A stretch of DNA of 54,147 nucleotides from a virus. A program made the translations under genes and the position numbers. This document shows positions 1-6,923 of the stretch, piece by piece (position 1 is the first letter of the stretch; every line of letters begins with the position of its first letter). Where the stretch lies: IMG/VR virus record IMGVR_UViG_3300043418_000125, positions 1-54,147 of that record. One strand, 5' to 3'. The notes under the pieces are model-generated. The model was given only the letters and a program-made list of their open reading frames with translations, was not told the origin of the DNA and ran no database searches.

Positions 1-127
1 GCCGACGCCTGCGCTTACGTAGTTCTTGAAAGTGTTTGTAGCCATGATGTTTCCTTACAGAGCGATTGCAAACGCGAGTGCGCTGCCGAGAGTGGTTGAG
101 CTGCCGTCGATGGCCTCTTGCTGAATT
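1..127. repeat. Terminal direct repeat, left copy (circular-contig overlap)
   Basis: Bases 1-127 match bases 54021-54147 exactly. The length of 127 is a usual maximum k-mer of short-read assemblers, so this most likely marks a circular assembly rather than a physical terminal repeat. Gene order supports this: the gene ending at 55 is followed, with a normal ~10 bp gap, by the gene that starts at 54065. Bases 1-45 repeat the first codons of that gene and should not be annotated twice. Confidence 0.95.
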
Positions 128-420
128 GCCGCGAGGCCAGATGCAGTGACGCGCACTTCCAGCTTGTCGCCAGAAGACCAGCTACGTGCAGTTGTGCCGT
201 CTTGGCCACGAACAATGGTCATACCGTCGCCAGTACGAGCCGTGACCTTGATGACTTCGATGTTGTTGCTCGCGTCAACGAGGGTCGCATAGAAGTAGTC
301 ACCAGCGGACAGGGTTGGGAACAGAGCGCCGGTGCCAGTTGCAACAGTCAGTGCAGTGACGACGTTGTTGATACCGGCCGCAAGCGCTGCGCTCGCGTTG
401 TTGCTGAACTTGATAGACAT
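55..420 (-). CDS. Small virion-associated protein (121 aa)
   Basis: The protein starts MSIKFSNNA and has an alanine-rich helix, then a beta-rich body with a GDYFYATL segment and a IVRGQDGT motif. Both are typical of small phage proteins encoded beside tail-fibre genes. I chose the start at 420 because AGGAG lies a few bases upstream and the longer reading frame runs into the neighbouring gene. It sits in the late block between the repeat protein and the small structural gene at 53736-54065, which is the next gene once the contig is circularised. A structural role (fibre attachment or head-tail accessory) is inferred from position and motif only. No enzymatic motif is visible. Confidence 0.75.
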   Translation of the reverse strand: MSIKFSNNASAALAAGINNVVTALTVATGTGALFPTLSAGDYFYATLVDASNNIEVIKVTARTGDGMTIVRGQDGTTARSWSSGDKLEVRVTASGLAAIQQEAIDGSSTTLGSALAFAIAL

Positions 421-428
421 GAAAACTC

Positions 429-1334
429 CTATGCTGCCTCTTGCCAATCGGGGTACTTCACCTCGACGTCGGCAGTGATTGGGTTTGCCGAGGAACCAAC
501 CTCGACTTGGATGTAGTTCATCCATGTGTCAACCAGCTCGGCCTCGGCATAGATGCCTGAGTACGAGAGGTCGTATGTCGCGCCGCCAGCGATGAATGCG
601 TCAACCAGATGGGTGAAGTTCAGCCTCGCAGCGGTGCGAGCTGATACCTTCACGCCGGAACGAATGCTTCGCTCGACGTAAACCATCGGGGCGCCAGTGG
701 CCGCAGCCAACAGATTCGCCGCCATGACGGAGGATTTGTTCACATAGCCACTCGACTGCGCCGCAGCCAACAGGCTTGCCACCATGTTTACTTCGAGCGT
801 GGCCGAAGCCTGCGACGTTGCGCGCGCGGAAAGACTGCCTTGCAGGCGCTTGCCAAGCAAAGCAGACACAGAGACCGACGCAGCGGCCAGTGCAGCCGCC
901 CGAACGAGCTTGTTGACCCTGGCGGTTGCCGACACCTGCATCGTCGCGTTGGCGGTGGCTCCAATGCTCTTGTTGAGCTTTGCTGCCGCAGTGGTCAGGC
1001 CAGACATCGTGACCGATGCCGCCATGTTGACTTTGTGCGTGGCAGTTGCCGAGACCGTGGCGCGTCCAGTGATGGATGCGGCCTCGTTCTTCTTGACGCC
1101 GAGAGATGTGCTGGTCGTTGCGCTGGCGCTGACCGATGCGGACACCGGCTTTTTGACGCTCAACGCAGGGGTTGCTGTTGCTCGAGCAGTGATGCTCGCA
1201 GCGGCATTGACGTTGTGCGTCAGCGCAGCAGAGGTAACCGTCGCCGTAGCATTGATGCTGGCAGCTAGACCGTCGTAGTACCCGCCCGTCCCGTTAAGGA
1301 CGAGTCTGTTGAGCGGAGTGGCATTCAGAAGCAT
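429..1334 (-). CDS. Virion protein built of ~10 tandem 20-residue repeats
   Basis: The 301-aa protein has a ~24-residue N-terminus, then about ten tandem repeats of almost exactly 20 residues (residues ~25-225; the first is 21). A unit begins ASI/ASV, continues with Ala/Ser/Thr alternation and ends in a short basic stretch such as VKK or VNK. The C-terminal ~75 residues are unique and end in a Trp-Asn-Tyr region and acidic beta-like strands. Regular small-residue repeats suggest a beta-solenoid or triple-stranded fibrous shaft. It lies in the late block between head-tail genes and fibre genes, so a tail-fibre or tailspike shaft is the best inference. No catalytic motif is seen. Confidence 0.8.
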   Translation of the reverse strand: MLLNATPLNRLVLNGTGGYYDGLAASINATATVTSAALTHNVNAAASITARATATPALSVKKPVSASVSASATTSTSLGVKKNEAASITGRATVSATATHKVNMAASVTMSGLTTAAAKLNKSIGATANATMQVSATARVNKLVRAAALAAASVSVSALLGKRLQGSLSARATSQASATLEVNMVASLLAAAQSSGYVNKSSVMAANLLAAATGAPMVYVERSIRSGVKVSARTAARLNFTHLVDAFIAGGATYDLSYSGIYAEAELVDTWMNYIQVEVGSSANPITADVEVKYPDWQEAA

Positions 1335-1353
1335 GACTCACTCCGAACAATGA

Positions 1354-1791
1354 TTAGGCGAATGTGACGGCCAGTGAACCGGCAGGGAAAGAAACCGTGT
1401 CGGCCTCGTTGATGGTCTTGGCGATGGCCAAGGCGCCTTCCAACAGCATGTTGCCGCCGGACGCTGCATCAAAGATGGCGAAGTGGGTGACTGTTCCCCA
1501 ACCGCCACCAGTGGGCGTCGGGAATGTGATGGCGTTGTTGTTCGAGGTCTGGCCACCAGTGCCAGTCGAAGCGACCGTCGAGCCTGCACTTTGGGTACCG
1601 GCCCAGTTGGCCAGGCTAGAGGCAACAGACACGCGAGCGTATGCGTTGCCCGTCACCTCGGTGCCACCGGCCGCATCGCTAGGAGCGGCGGTGAACAGAG
1701 CTACGTAGAGCGTTGAGGTTGTTGGTGCAGACTGTGCGCGGAAAATCTGGTCGATGAGTTTATTTTCCAGAAAGTCGGTCATTGCGGACAT
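1354..1791 (-). CDS. Conserved phage tail/fibre-associated protein
   Basis: The 145-aa protein begins MSAMTDFLENKLIDQIF and contains LYVALFTAAP, a YARV-SLANWAGTQ stretch, NAITFPTPTGGGWG and a FAIFDA...LLEGAL segment. This is the layout of a widespread small phage structural protein usually annotated as tail fibre or tail protein. The start at 1791 has AAGGG upstream; an internal Met (at 1782) lacks a good ribosome-binding site. Gene order (after the head-tail proteins, before the repeat protein) supports a tail role. The exact function is not established. Confidence 0.8.
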   Translation of the reverse strand: MSAMTDFLENKLIDQIFRAQSAPTTSTLYVALFTAAPSDAAGGTEVTGNAYARVSVASSLANWAGTQSAGSTVASTGTGGQTSNNNAITFPTPTGGGWGTVTHFAIFDAASGGNMLLEGALAIAKTINEADTVSFPAGSLAVTFA

Positions 1792-1802
1792 GATTTATTC
1801 CC

Positions 1803-2129
1803 TTAATTGAATTGCTGTCGTACTTGGAATTTCAAGGTGTCGTAGACCGTCTGGTGTTCACCACCGAAGTCAATCTCGATTTCGCCTTCGTACTGTCCAG
1901 GCTCTACATCGAGCGAGTTGCCAGTGAAGTTGAATGAACACTCACCATTCACACCGCCGTTGAGCAGGTTGCATGTAAGTGTGGTCAACACAGTGTCGGA
2001 GCCGAGCGCCCTGAAATAGACGCGAACCGTAGTGGCGTCCAAGTTGATGGGCACGCCGTCCGCATCCTTGAGCGTGAGCTTGATGTATGGGCGATTGTCG
2101 CCAGCGACGAGTTTGATTTTCTCTGTCAT
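1803..2129 (-). CDS. Small beta-sandwich-like structural protein
   Basis: The 108-aa protein has the pattern KLVAGDNRPYIKLTLKD...VYFRALGSD, followed by a FTG...VEPGQYEGEIEI segment and a strand-rich C-terminus. Small immunoglobulin-like proteins of phage heads or baseplates look like this. It overlaps the upstream gene by 4 bases (ATGA), so the two are probably translationally coupled. It belongs to the head-tail joining group of the late operon. The fold is inferred from strand pattern, not from a search. Confidence 0.7.
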   Translation of the reverse strand: MTEKIKLVAGDNRPYIKLTLKDADGVPINLDATTVRVYFRALGSDTVLTTLTCNLLNGGVNGECSFNFTGNSLDVEPGQYEGEIEIDFGGEHQTVYDTLKFQVRQQFN

Positions 2130-2776
2130 GGCTTCCTCAGTTTCACGCTCAGGTCGGAGCGCACATTGCCGCGAATGGCGCGTTGACGCGCATCATTCAA
2201 AGCGGTCATGTACCGGCCTTGATTGACAGCAGCAGCTTCTTGGTTGGTGTAGGGCTTGCCAGGAACCAGCATCAGTCTGGCTTTGGCGCCGCAAGCGATG
2301 TATTCGCCCCACTGTTCGTAGAGGAAGTTTTCGCAACTTGTTGAATCGCGCAGAGGTACCAGCGCAACGCGCATTGTAATGGCGTTGGTGTATGTCTGAT
2401 CCGGAATTGGCAGGAAACTCACGGTATCAAAATCTTTTTGTGTGTAGCCAACCGGCTGAGATTTCGATGGCGTGTAGTTGCCAATGGTCGTGTTGTAGAC
2501 GTCTGGGGTCACGATGTCATCTGGCGCCACCGGCTCCAGCTCGGAGCCTTTGAACCAGGCTCGCATGACCTTCTGCACTCGGTAGCCTTTCGGGGCATCC
2601 AAGTCGTAGTTGTCGAGGCCAGCACGCAGGGTGATCGGGTCTTGCGTCACCTGATAAATCAGGGACTTCTCACAGAACTCGATGATGGTGTGGCGGATGG
2701 CTCGCAGAGCCACGTCAGCAGGACAGCCAGGTACTTCCGGCAGAACGTCTGGGAAAAATGCGTCGTAAGTCTTCAT
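2126..2776 (-). CDS. Head-tail connector-type structural protein
   Basis: The 216-aa protein starts MKTYDAFFPDVLPEVPGCP and resembles podovirus head-completion or adaptor proteins that begin with a helical domain (RAIRHTIIEFCEKS) and end with LMLVPGKPYTN and a helical AxxxNQGRYMTALNDAR segment. It follows another adaptor-like gene with a 4-base overlap. The position four genes downstream of the major capsid gene and the length fit a neck protein. Family membership is from recognition of this pattern rather than a search. Confidence 0.72.
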   Translation of the reverse strand: MKTYDAFFPDVLPEVPGCPADVALRAIRHTIIEFCEKSLIYQVTQDPITLRAGLDNYDLDAPKGYRVQKVMRAWFKGSELEPVAPDDIVTPDVYNTTIGNYTPSKSQPVGYTQKDFDTVSFLPIPDQTYTNAITMRVALVPLRDSTSCENFLYEQWGEYIACGAKARLMLVPGKPYTNQEAAAVNQGRYMTALNDARQRAIRGNVRSDLSVKLRKP

Positions 2777-3117
2777 ACGCCCATGAGTCCTGACTTGAAT
2801 TTTTGGAACAAGGTGGAGGCTCGGCCATCCACAGCGAACTCGTCATCACGCAACTCGGCGCGGTGAGCGGCATAGTCGGACAGACAGAGGTGGTATTCCT
2901 CTGGGACGGGTACAGTGTCGGTGACGGCAAAGGGTGGAAACGCCGCCGTCAGGTTGGACATGAACAGATCGGGACGGACACGTCGAGCCTCAATGACGGC
3001 TTGACGGATGTAGCCTAGCAACTGGGCCTCCGTATACCTTGTGACGGTGTTCGAGTCGATAACCTGGTCGTTCAGGATGACGCGAGCTTCGTCAATGATC
3101 TGTTGAAAGGTGGCCAT
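2773..3117 (-). CDS. Head-tail adaptor-like protein (DUF6682-like)
   Basis: The 114-aa protein is helical at the N-terminus (FQQIIDEARVILND, then YTEAQLLGYIRQAVIEARRVRPDLF) and carries a PVPEEYHLCLSDYAAHRAE segment. This is the pattern of small phage adaptor proteins placed between capsid and tail genes (DUF6682-like). Its stop overlaps the next start by 4 bases. It probably forms part of the neck below the portal; I infer this from position and pattern. Confidence 0.75.
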   Translation of the reverse strand: MATFQQIIDEARVILNDQVIDSNTVTRYTEAQLLGYIRQAVIEARRVRPDLFMSNLTAAFPPFAVTDTVPVPEEYHLCLSDYAAHRAELRDDEFAVDGRASTLFQKFKSGLMGV

Positions 3118-3122
3118 GTTTG

Positions 3123-3434
3123 TTACCAGAGAACCTTGCGCGCCCAGTGGTTTGCACTGAACACGTCATCTTTTGTTGGGTTGCCGTTCTTGTCTTTGAT
3201 ACCAGCAGAACGAGCGAGGTAGTTCTTGCGACGTTCAGCATCGTGATGCTGAGTGAAGTCTTCCATCCCGCGCAGACCGAACCGCACGAGCTTTACTTCA
3301 TCGCCCTTCTTGGCCAGAACCATTTTCTTTTGCGTTGCACCCTTGGGTGCGTCAACGGGCTTGTTGAAACCTGGGAACTCGTGCCCACGGTAAACAATCT
3401 TTCCGCCTTCACGCTTTAAGTTCGATGCCTTCAT
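3123..3434 (-). CDS. Small basic conserved phage protein
   Basis: The 103-aa protein ends in a conserved phage pattern: KGDEVKLVRFGLRGME, then AERRKNYLARS. Related small proteins with a V-FG and a RRK-F-AR core are common in phages, and their role is unknown. I chose the start at 3434 over a start at 3455 because AAGGAG lies 7 bases upstream of 3434. It overlaps the upstream gene by 26 bases. The strongly basic character may mean DNA or RNA contact inside the head, which is speculative. Confidence 0.7.
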   Translation of the reverse strand: MKASNLKREGGKIVYRGHEFPGFNKPVDAPKGATQKKMVLAKKGDEVKLVRFGLRGMEDFTQHHDAERRKNYLARSAGIKDKNGNPTKDDVFSANHWARKVLW

Positions 3435-3603
3435 CGGTGCGCTCCTTGGCTTCAACCTTTAGGTCGCCGGTGCCCTTGAGCTTCTTGAGCTTCAAAGCTG
3501 GCTTTTCTTTCGGCGGGAGGTATTCTTCCCATCGACCGCCTTCGATCAGGTCGGCGTCATACACAGCAATCTTGCCGGTGCGGATGTTCTTCATCTGGCG
3601 CAT
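3409..3603 (-). CDS. Small late protein after the capsid terminator
   Basis: A 64-aa lysine-rich protein starting MRQMKNIRTGKIAVYDADLI. The start at 3603 is supported by GGAG six bases upstream, directly abutting the T-tract of the terminator at 3614-3647. A longer frame from 3651 would read through that hairpin and is rejected. The N-terminal KNIRTGKIAVYDADLIEGGRW stretch looks like a small capsid-accessory or head-tail protein, but no family is recognised with confidence. Confidence 0.65.
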   Translation of the reverse strand: MRQMKNIRTGKIAVYDADLIEGGRWEEYLPPKEKPALKLKKLKGTGDLKVEAKERTDEGIELKA

Positions 3604-3613
3604 CGGAGTCTCC

Positions 3614-3647
3614 AAAAAAAGAACCCGCCCAGGGTGAGCTGGACGGG
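3614..3647 (-). terminator. Rho-independent terminator after major capsid gene
   Basis: On the minus strand CCCGTCCAG pairs with CTGGGCGGG around a 6-base loop, followed by TTC and a run of seven T. It lies just downstream of the capsid stop. The T-run abuts the GGAG of the next gene. A partial terminator here would keep capsid mRNA levels high relative to downstream genes. Confidence 0.85.
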
Positions 3648-3684
3648 CCACAAAGGTGGGGCCGAAGCCCCATCCCCCATGAGG

Positions 3685-4596
3685 TTAGCCCTTCACGGCA
3701 ACCATGTTCACCAAAGCCTCTGGCTTGATGACGGAGTAGCCGAACACGTTCAAACCACGAACGATGTTGCCGAAGGTTGACTGAGCGCGGAGAGTTTCCA
3801 CGTTGGTCATTTGAGAAGCGAAAGTGATCGCGTCTTTGGTACCAGCCAACAAGTAGCTGTCGCCGTCAGAGGTCTTGGGCAAGTTGTTCGACACGTACAC
3901 TTGGAAACGGTCGATCATGCCGAGCTTGCCGTTGCGCAGCGGAGAAACGCTGTCACCGGTCAAGTAGGCTTGCTTCAAGTCGCTGTTCTTAATCATCGCA
4001 GCCATCCAAGATGGGATGACCAACCAACGACCAGACTCAGGCACGTTCTGCTCGTCCAATGCCTGACCAGCGTCCAAGATCAAGTCGAGGATGTTGGCCT
4101 TGGTCACTGCGCGAGGAGATGCGTCGGTACCCAAGTTGATGTTGCCGGAGATGGCACCAGCGGTTGCACCCTTGTTGGTGCTGGCAGCGGCAGCTTTCAC
4201 GCCGTCCAAGATGAGCGCGTCGATAGCGATCTTCATCTGTTCGGTTGCGTCGTTGGTGAACATGTCCATCAACTTGATGTCTGTTTGCACAGCATCGACG
4301 TCATCCAACACGACGGCAAAGTATTTGCCTTGGTCGATCAACAGCTCGATAGGAGCAGAAGTCGGCACCTGGTTTGTCAGGTTGTCGCCTTTGTTGTACG
4401 AGTTGATCGTGATGGTTGGGATGGTACGGATGTGAACCTTGTCGCCCTGACCCTTGATTTCGCCTTCCCAATCGTTGTTGGAAATTTCGCTAAAAACAGT
4501 GGTTTTGTAGAACTTAGCCTGGAGCTTGCCAGACCAAATTTCGGGGATGAAGTTGCCGCTGTATTGAGTGCGGCCAGAAGCTACTGGAAAAGACAT
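3685..4596 (-). CDS. Major capsid protein
   Basis: The 303-aa protein shows the features of an HK97-fold podovirus coat protein: FIPEIWSGKLQAKFYKTTVFSEI near residue 16, the KVHIRTIPTITINSY segment, LLIDQGKYFAVVLDDVDAVQ and ATEQMKIAIDALI, and a C-terminal hydrophobic domain. It builds the icosahedral shell. It follows the scaffold gene by 32 bases and is followed by a strong terminator, the usual layout for the most abundant virion protein. There is no decoration domain or insertion. A P22-coat-like relative is possible, but the exact subfamily cannot be settled by eye. Confidence 0.92.
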   Translation of the reverse strand: MSFPVASGRTQYSGNFIPEIWSGKLQAKFYKTTVFSEISNNDWEGEIKGQGDKVHIRTIPTITINSYNKGDNLTNQVPTSAPIELLIDQGKYFAVVLDDVDAVQTDIKLMDMFTNDATEQMKIAIDALILDGVKAAAASTNKGATAGAISGNINLGTDASPRAVTKANILDLILDAGQALDEQNVPESGRWLVIPSWMAAMIKNSDLKQAYLTGDSVSPLRNGKLGMIDRFQVYVSNNLPKTSDGDSYLLAGTKDAITFASQMTNVETLRAQSTFGNIVRGLNVFGYSVIKPEALVNMVAVKG

Positions 4597-4628
4597 TTTG
4601 ATTCCTTAGAAAAGATTGAATTTGCGGG

Positions 4629-5540
4629 TCAACGTACTCGACCCTCGATTGAGGCTGCGGTGATGTCAGCCTCGATGGCGATTGCGTCTGCATCGCTCAC
4701 TTCGCCTTTGCGCATCCGGTTGTAGAACTCAGAAATCTCGGCACGAGTCCACATCCGTTTGGATGGGGGTGTGTCGGCTGCTTTGTTCGTAGCGGGTACG
4801 ACTTGGGATTCAAGCGACTGGTTGGCATTCGCCGCCCACGATGAAGCTGTCCTCTTGTACGACGTGAAGAATTTGGCTACACGGCTCGCGTCACGGCTTT
4901 GCTCGGCCTGGCTCAACAGAACTTGCTTCGTCTGTCCGGTCAGCTCGTCAACTTCCTCCAACCACTTAATGAAGTTGGGGTCTACGTTGAGCGCTTCCCA
5001 GTCAGGGATGATTGCAGTCAGTGAACGGAAGAAGTCATTCGATACCGTTTTGGTCGTCGCTTCACCGATGTCTTGCATCTGGCGTTTCAAGGCATTGATT
5101 TCTGCGTCTTTCGCCGCCAGCTCTTCACGAGCAATGCGACGTGCAACGTCAATCAAGCCTTCGCCGTATTCATCGACTTCTTGTTGCGACACCAGCGGCT
5201 CTGGTGGCTTGGCCTTGAGCTGTTGGTTCTCTTGTTCGAGACCGTCAAGGCGCTTCGTCAGTTCTTTGACTTGTTCTGCAAAACGGGGCACTTCCGAGTT
5301 GTACTTGCCTTGCAGCACCTTGAAGCGGTGTTCCCAATCTTCGCCCTGTGCAGGGGTCTGAGATTGCGAGCCGTCATTGGCGTTGGGAGGAGTACTCGCA
5401 GCAGGCGTTTCATCCGTGGGTTTCGGATCGCCGTTGGCGGGTTGCTCGGTGGCTTGCTGTTGCTTACCGTTAATCAGTTCTTCTTGCAGGCGGTTAGCAC
5501 GATCTTCGGCTTCTTGCACTGCGCGTGGCACATTTGACAT
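4629..5540 (-). CDS. Scaffolding protein
   Basis: A 303-aa acidic, glutamine- and alanine-rich protein with a disordered Pro/Thr/Asn region (~residues 25-70), a long coiled coil (~70-165) and a basic helical C-terminus. It lies directly upstream of the major capsid gene. This architecture and position are typical of phage scaffolds that guide procapsid assembly and leave before packaging. The last ~45 residues contain a helix-rich capsid-binding candidate (WTRAEISEFYNRMRKGEVSD), a pattern common in such proteins. Confidence 0.85.
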   Translation of the reverse strand: MSNVPRAVQEAEDRANRLQEELINGKQQQATEQPANGDPKPTDETPAASTPPNANDGSQSQTPAQGEDWEHRFKVLQGKYNSEVPRFAEQVKELTKRLDGLEQENQQLKAKPPEPLVSQQEVDEYGEGLIDVARRIAREELAAKDAEINALKRQMQDIGEATTKTVSNDFFRSLTAIIPDWEALNVDPNFIKWLEEVDELTGQTKQVLLSQAEQSRDASRVAKFFTSYKRTASSWAANANQSLESQVVPATNKAADTPPSKRMWTRAEISEFYNRMRKGEVSDADAIAIEADITAASIEGRVR

Positions 5541-5708
5541 TTTTACTCCGTGAGCCGAAGACGGTCGCGTTCGAGCCTCGCGGGATTCGAGCGATTCGTT
5601 CGGTGTTCAGCGGTTGCTGGTTTAAGGGCCAGCCCCTTTTGCGGCAGAACGCCGCTGACCTTTTTCCTGGCGCCAGGAAATTGGTCGATTAACCGGCCAG
5701 AGGGCCGA
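5541..5708. other. Intergenic region with several inverted repeats
   Basis: This 168-bp gap has several short stems: a 14-bp palindrome TTCCTGGCGCCAGGAA near 5664, a GCGGC-AGAAC-GCCGC stem near 5641, a GCTGG-N7-CCAGC stem near 5617 and a GGCCAGAGGGCC stem near 5693. None has a clean T-run on the minus strand. The gap separates the portal group from scaffold and capsid, so it may hold a processing site or promoter that boosts capsid expression. No convincing sigma-70 promoter was found. Confidence 0.5.
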
Positions 5709-5942
5709 TTACCGCGATTTGCGCATGACCTCGGGGGCTTCCACCGCCTTGGTCAATAGTTCGTTGACAGCCTGCGCTGCGCCTTGTTTCCAGCGGGAGA
5801 GAACTTCGTCTTTCGTTTCGCAGGATTGGACGTACAGGGCTTGTCGGGATTGCTCGAGCCAGGCTCGAACAACCTCAAAATTGTGGTTGCCCTGGAGCGC
5901 AGCGAGTGCGCTCAGGACTTGGGGTGACGGCTTCTCAAGCAT
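5709..5942 (-). CDS. Small helical head-module protein
   Basis: A 77-aa helical protein (VLSALAALQGN, then VVRAWLEQSRQAL and QGAAQAVNELLTKAVEAPEVM). Its start shares one base with the stop of the upstream gene (TGATG), so translation is probably coupled. Short proteins of this pattern are common between portal and scaffold genes in podoviruses. Function unknown. Confidence 0.7.
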   Translation of the reverse strand: MLEKPSPQVLSALAALQGNHNFEVVRAWLEQSRQALYVQSCETKDEVLSRWKQGAAQAVNELLTKAVEAPEVMRKSR

Positions 5943-6589
5943 CAGCGCTTGGGCAGCAGCGTCTTGGAGTCGATGTTGCTGGTGTCGATGACACCGCGAC
6001 CAGACGTGGCAGGCTTGGCCATCACAGGACGACGGCCTTCGTTGCCGTAGTTCTCGTTGCGAGTCATGGCATCCGACACGCGCTTCTCAACGGTGTTGGC
6101 ACCCTTGCGCTCGGCCATGTCTTGAGCGAACGTCTTGCCAGTCGAATCTGTTGCAGGACGCTTGGCTTCCATGCGAGGCGCTGCCTTGCCGGTTGCCACT
6201 TCGGTGGTGAACTTCTTGCCGTTCCACTCGAAGGTGGAGTTGCCAGCTTTGCGGTTCTCAGCGAAGGCTTCTTTGAAAGACTGCTTGATCGGGGTCGATT
6301 CGACCTTCGACTCAGGCACAGCCTCAACCTTGACCGGCTCTTGGTACTCGGGGTCGCGAGCCATTGCTACGCGCTCGTCACCGGTGGTGCCGTCGCCGTA
6401 GTTCTCGCTGCGTGCCCACTCACCATCAGACACTTCGCCGCCATCGGCGTAGTTCTTCACGGTGGGACGGCCGATCTTGCTGTGCAAGGAGCTGGCGTTG
6501 TTGCCAGCAATCTTGCTGTTCATGGTGGACGGGCCGGTGCTTGCGTTCTTCGCAAAGCTCTGGCGTTGCCAGCTTGGTACTTCTGCCAT
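5942..6589 (-). CDS. Head-module protein with FKEAFAENRKAG motif
   Basis: The 215-aa protein is polar and probably disordered at the N-terminus. Its central motif (FKEAFAENRKAG, then F-WNGKKFTTEV, residues ~104-132) recurs in small proteins near portal genes of many podoviruses. A YADGGEVSDGEW segment near residue 47 is a second recurring phage element. A minor virion component or assembly factor is inferred from the location between portal and scaffold; no enzyme motif is seen. Confidence 0.7.
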   Translation of the reverse strand: MAEVPSWQRQSFAKNASTGPSTMNSKIAGNNASSLHSKIGRPTVKNYADGGEVSDGEWARSENYGDGTTGDERVAMARDPEYQEPVKVEAVPESKVESTPIKQSFKEAFAENRKAGNSTFEWNGKKFTTEVATGKAAPRMEAKRPATDSTGKTFAQDMAERKGANTVEKRVSDAMTRNENYGNEGRRPVMAKPATSGRGVIDTSNIDSKTLLPKR

Positions 6590-6590
6590 T

Positions 6591-6923
6591 TCAGCAACCT
6601 TTCTTCATGGAGCCTGCGACCTTCACCGCACCGCCGTTGGCCATCTTGGCCATCGAGCCGTACTTCTCGGCAGACATCTTGCCGGAGGCCAGGTCTTTGC
6701 CGGTCTGGGCGAGTTTGCGTGGGTTGGATTTCTCGCCTTCACGCTTTTCCTCGACCATTTCCTTCTGCACGTATTGCTTCGGAGTGACCTTGCCAGAGCG
6801 CACAGCGCGCGCTTCGGACATTTCCTCGGCCTTGGTGTCTTTGCCGGTGAAAGGCTTGGCCTTGCCGCCGTCAGCGAAGCCAGCGGGGATTACGCCTTTG
6901 GCGGGTTTGGTGATTTTCTTCAT
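6591..6923 (-). CDS. Small basic protein downstream of portal
   Basis: A 110-aa lysine- and glycine-rich protein with two FADGGKAKPF / MANGGAVKVAGSMKKGC-type segments at its ends. Such ADGG/ANGG-containing proteins often flank portal genes. Its start overlaps the portal stop by 4 bases (ATGA). A minor head protein is likely, but function is unknown. The C-terminal Cys is unusual for such a polar protein. Confidence 0.7.
   Translation of the reverse strand: MKKITKPAKGVIPAGFADGGKAKPFTGKDTKAEEMSEARAVRSGKVTPKQYVQKEMVEEKREGEKSNPRKLAQTGKDLASGKMSAEKYGSMAKMANGGAVKVAGSMKKGC

Noticed and set aside
429-1334. Diversity-generating retroelement target repeats
   Set aside because: The 60-bp repeats are protein repeats, and there is no reverse transcriptase or template repeat in the genome.
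3811-4725. 304-aa plus-strand open frame
   Set aside because: Antisense to major capsid and scaffold genes, both of which are clear.
5664-5680. Terminator at the palindrome TTCCTGGCGCCAGGAA
   Set aside because: The palindrome has no T-run downstream on the minus strand; called only as an inverted repeat.
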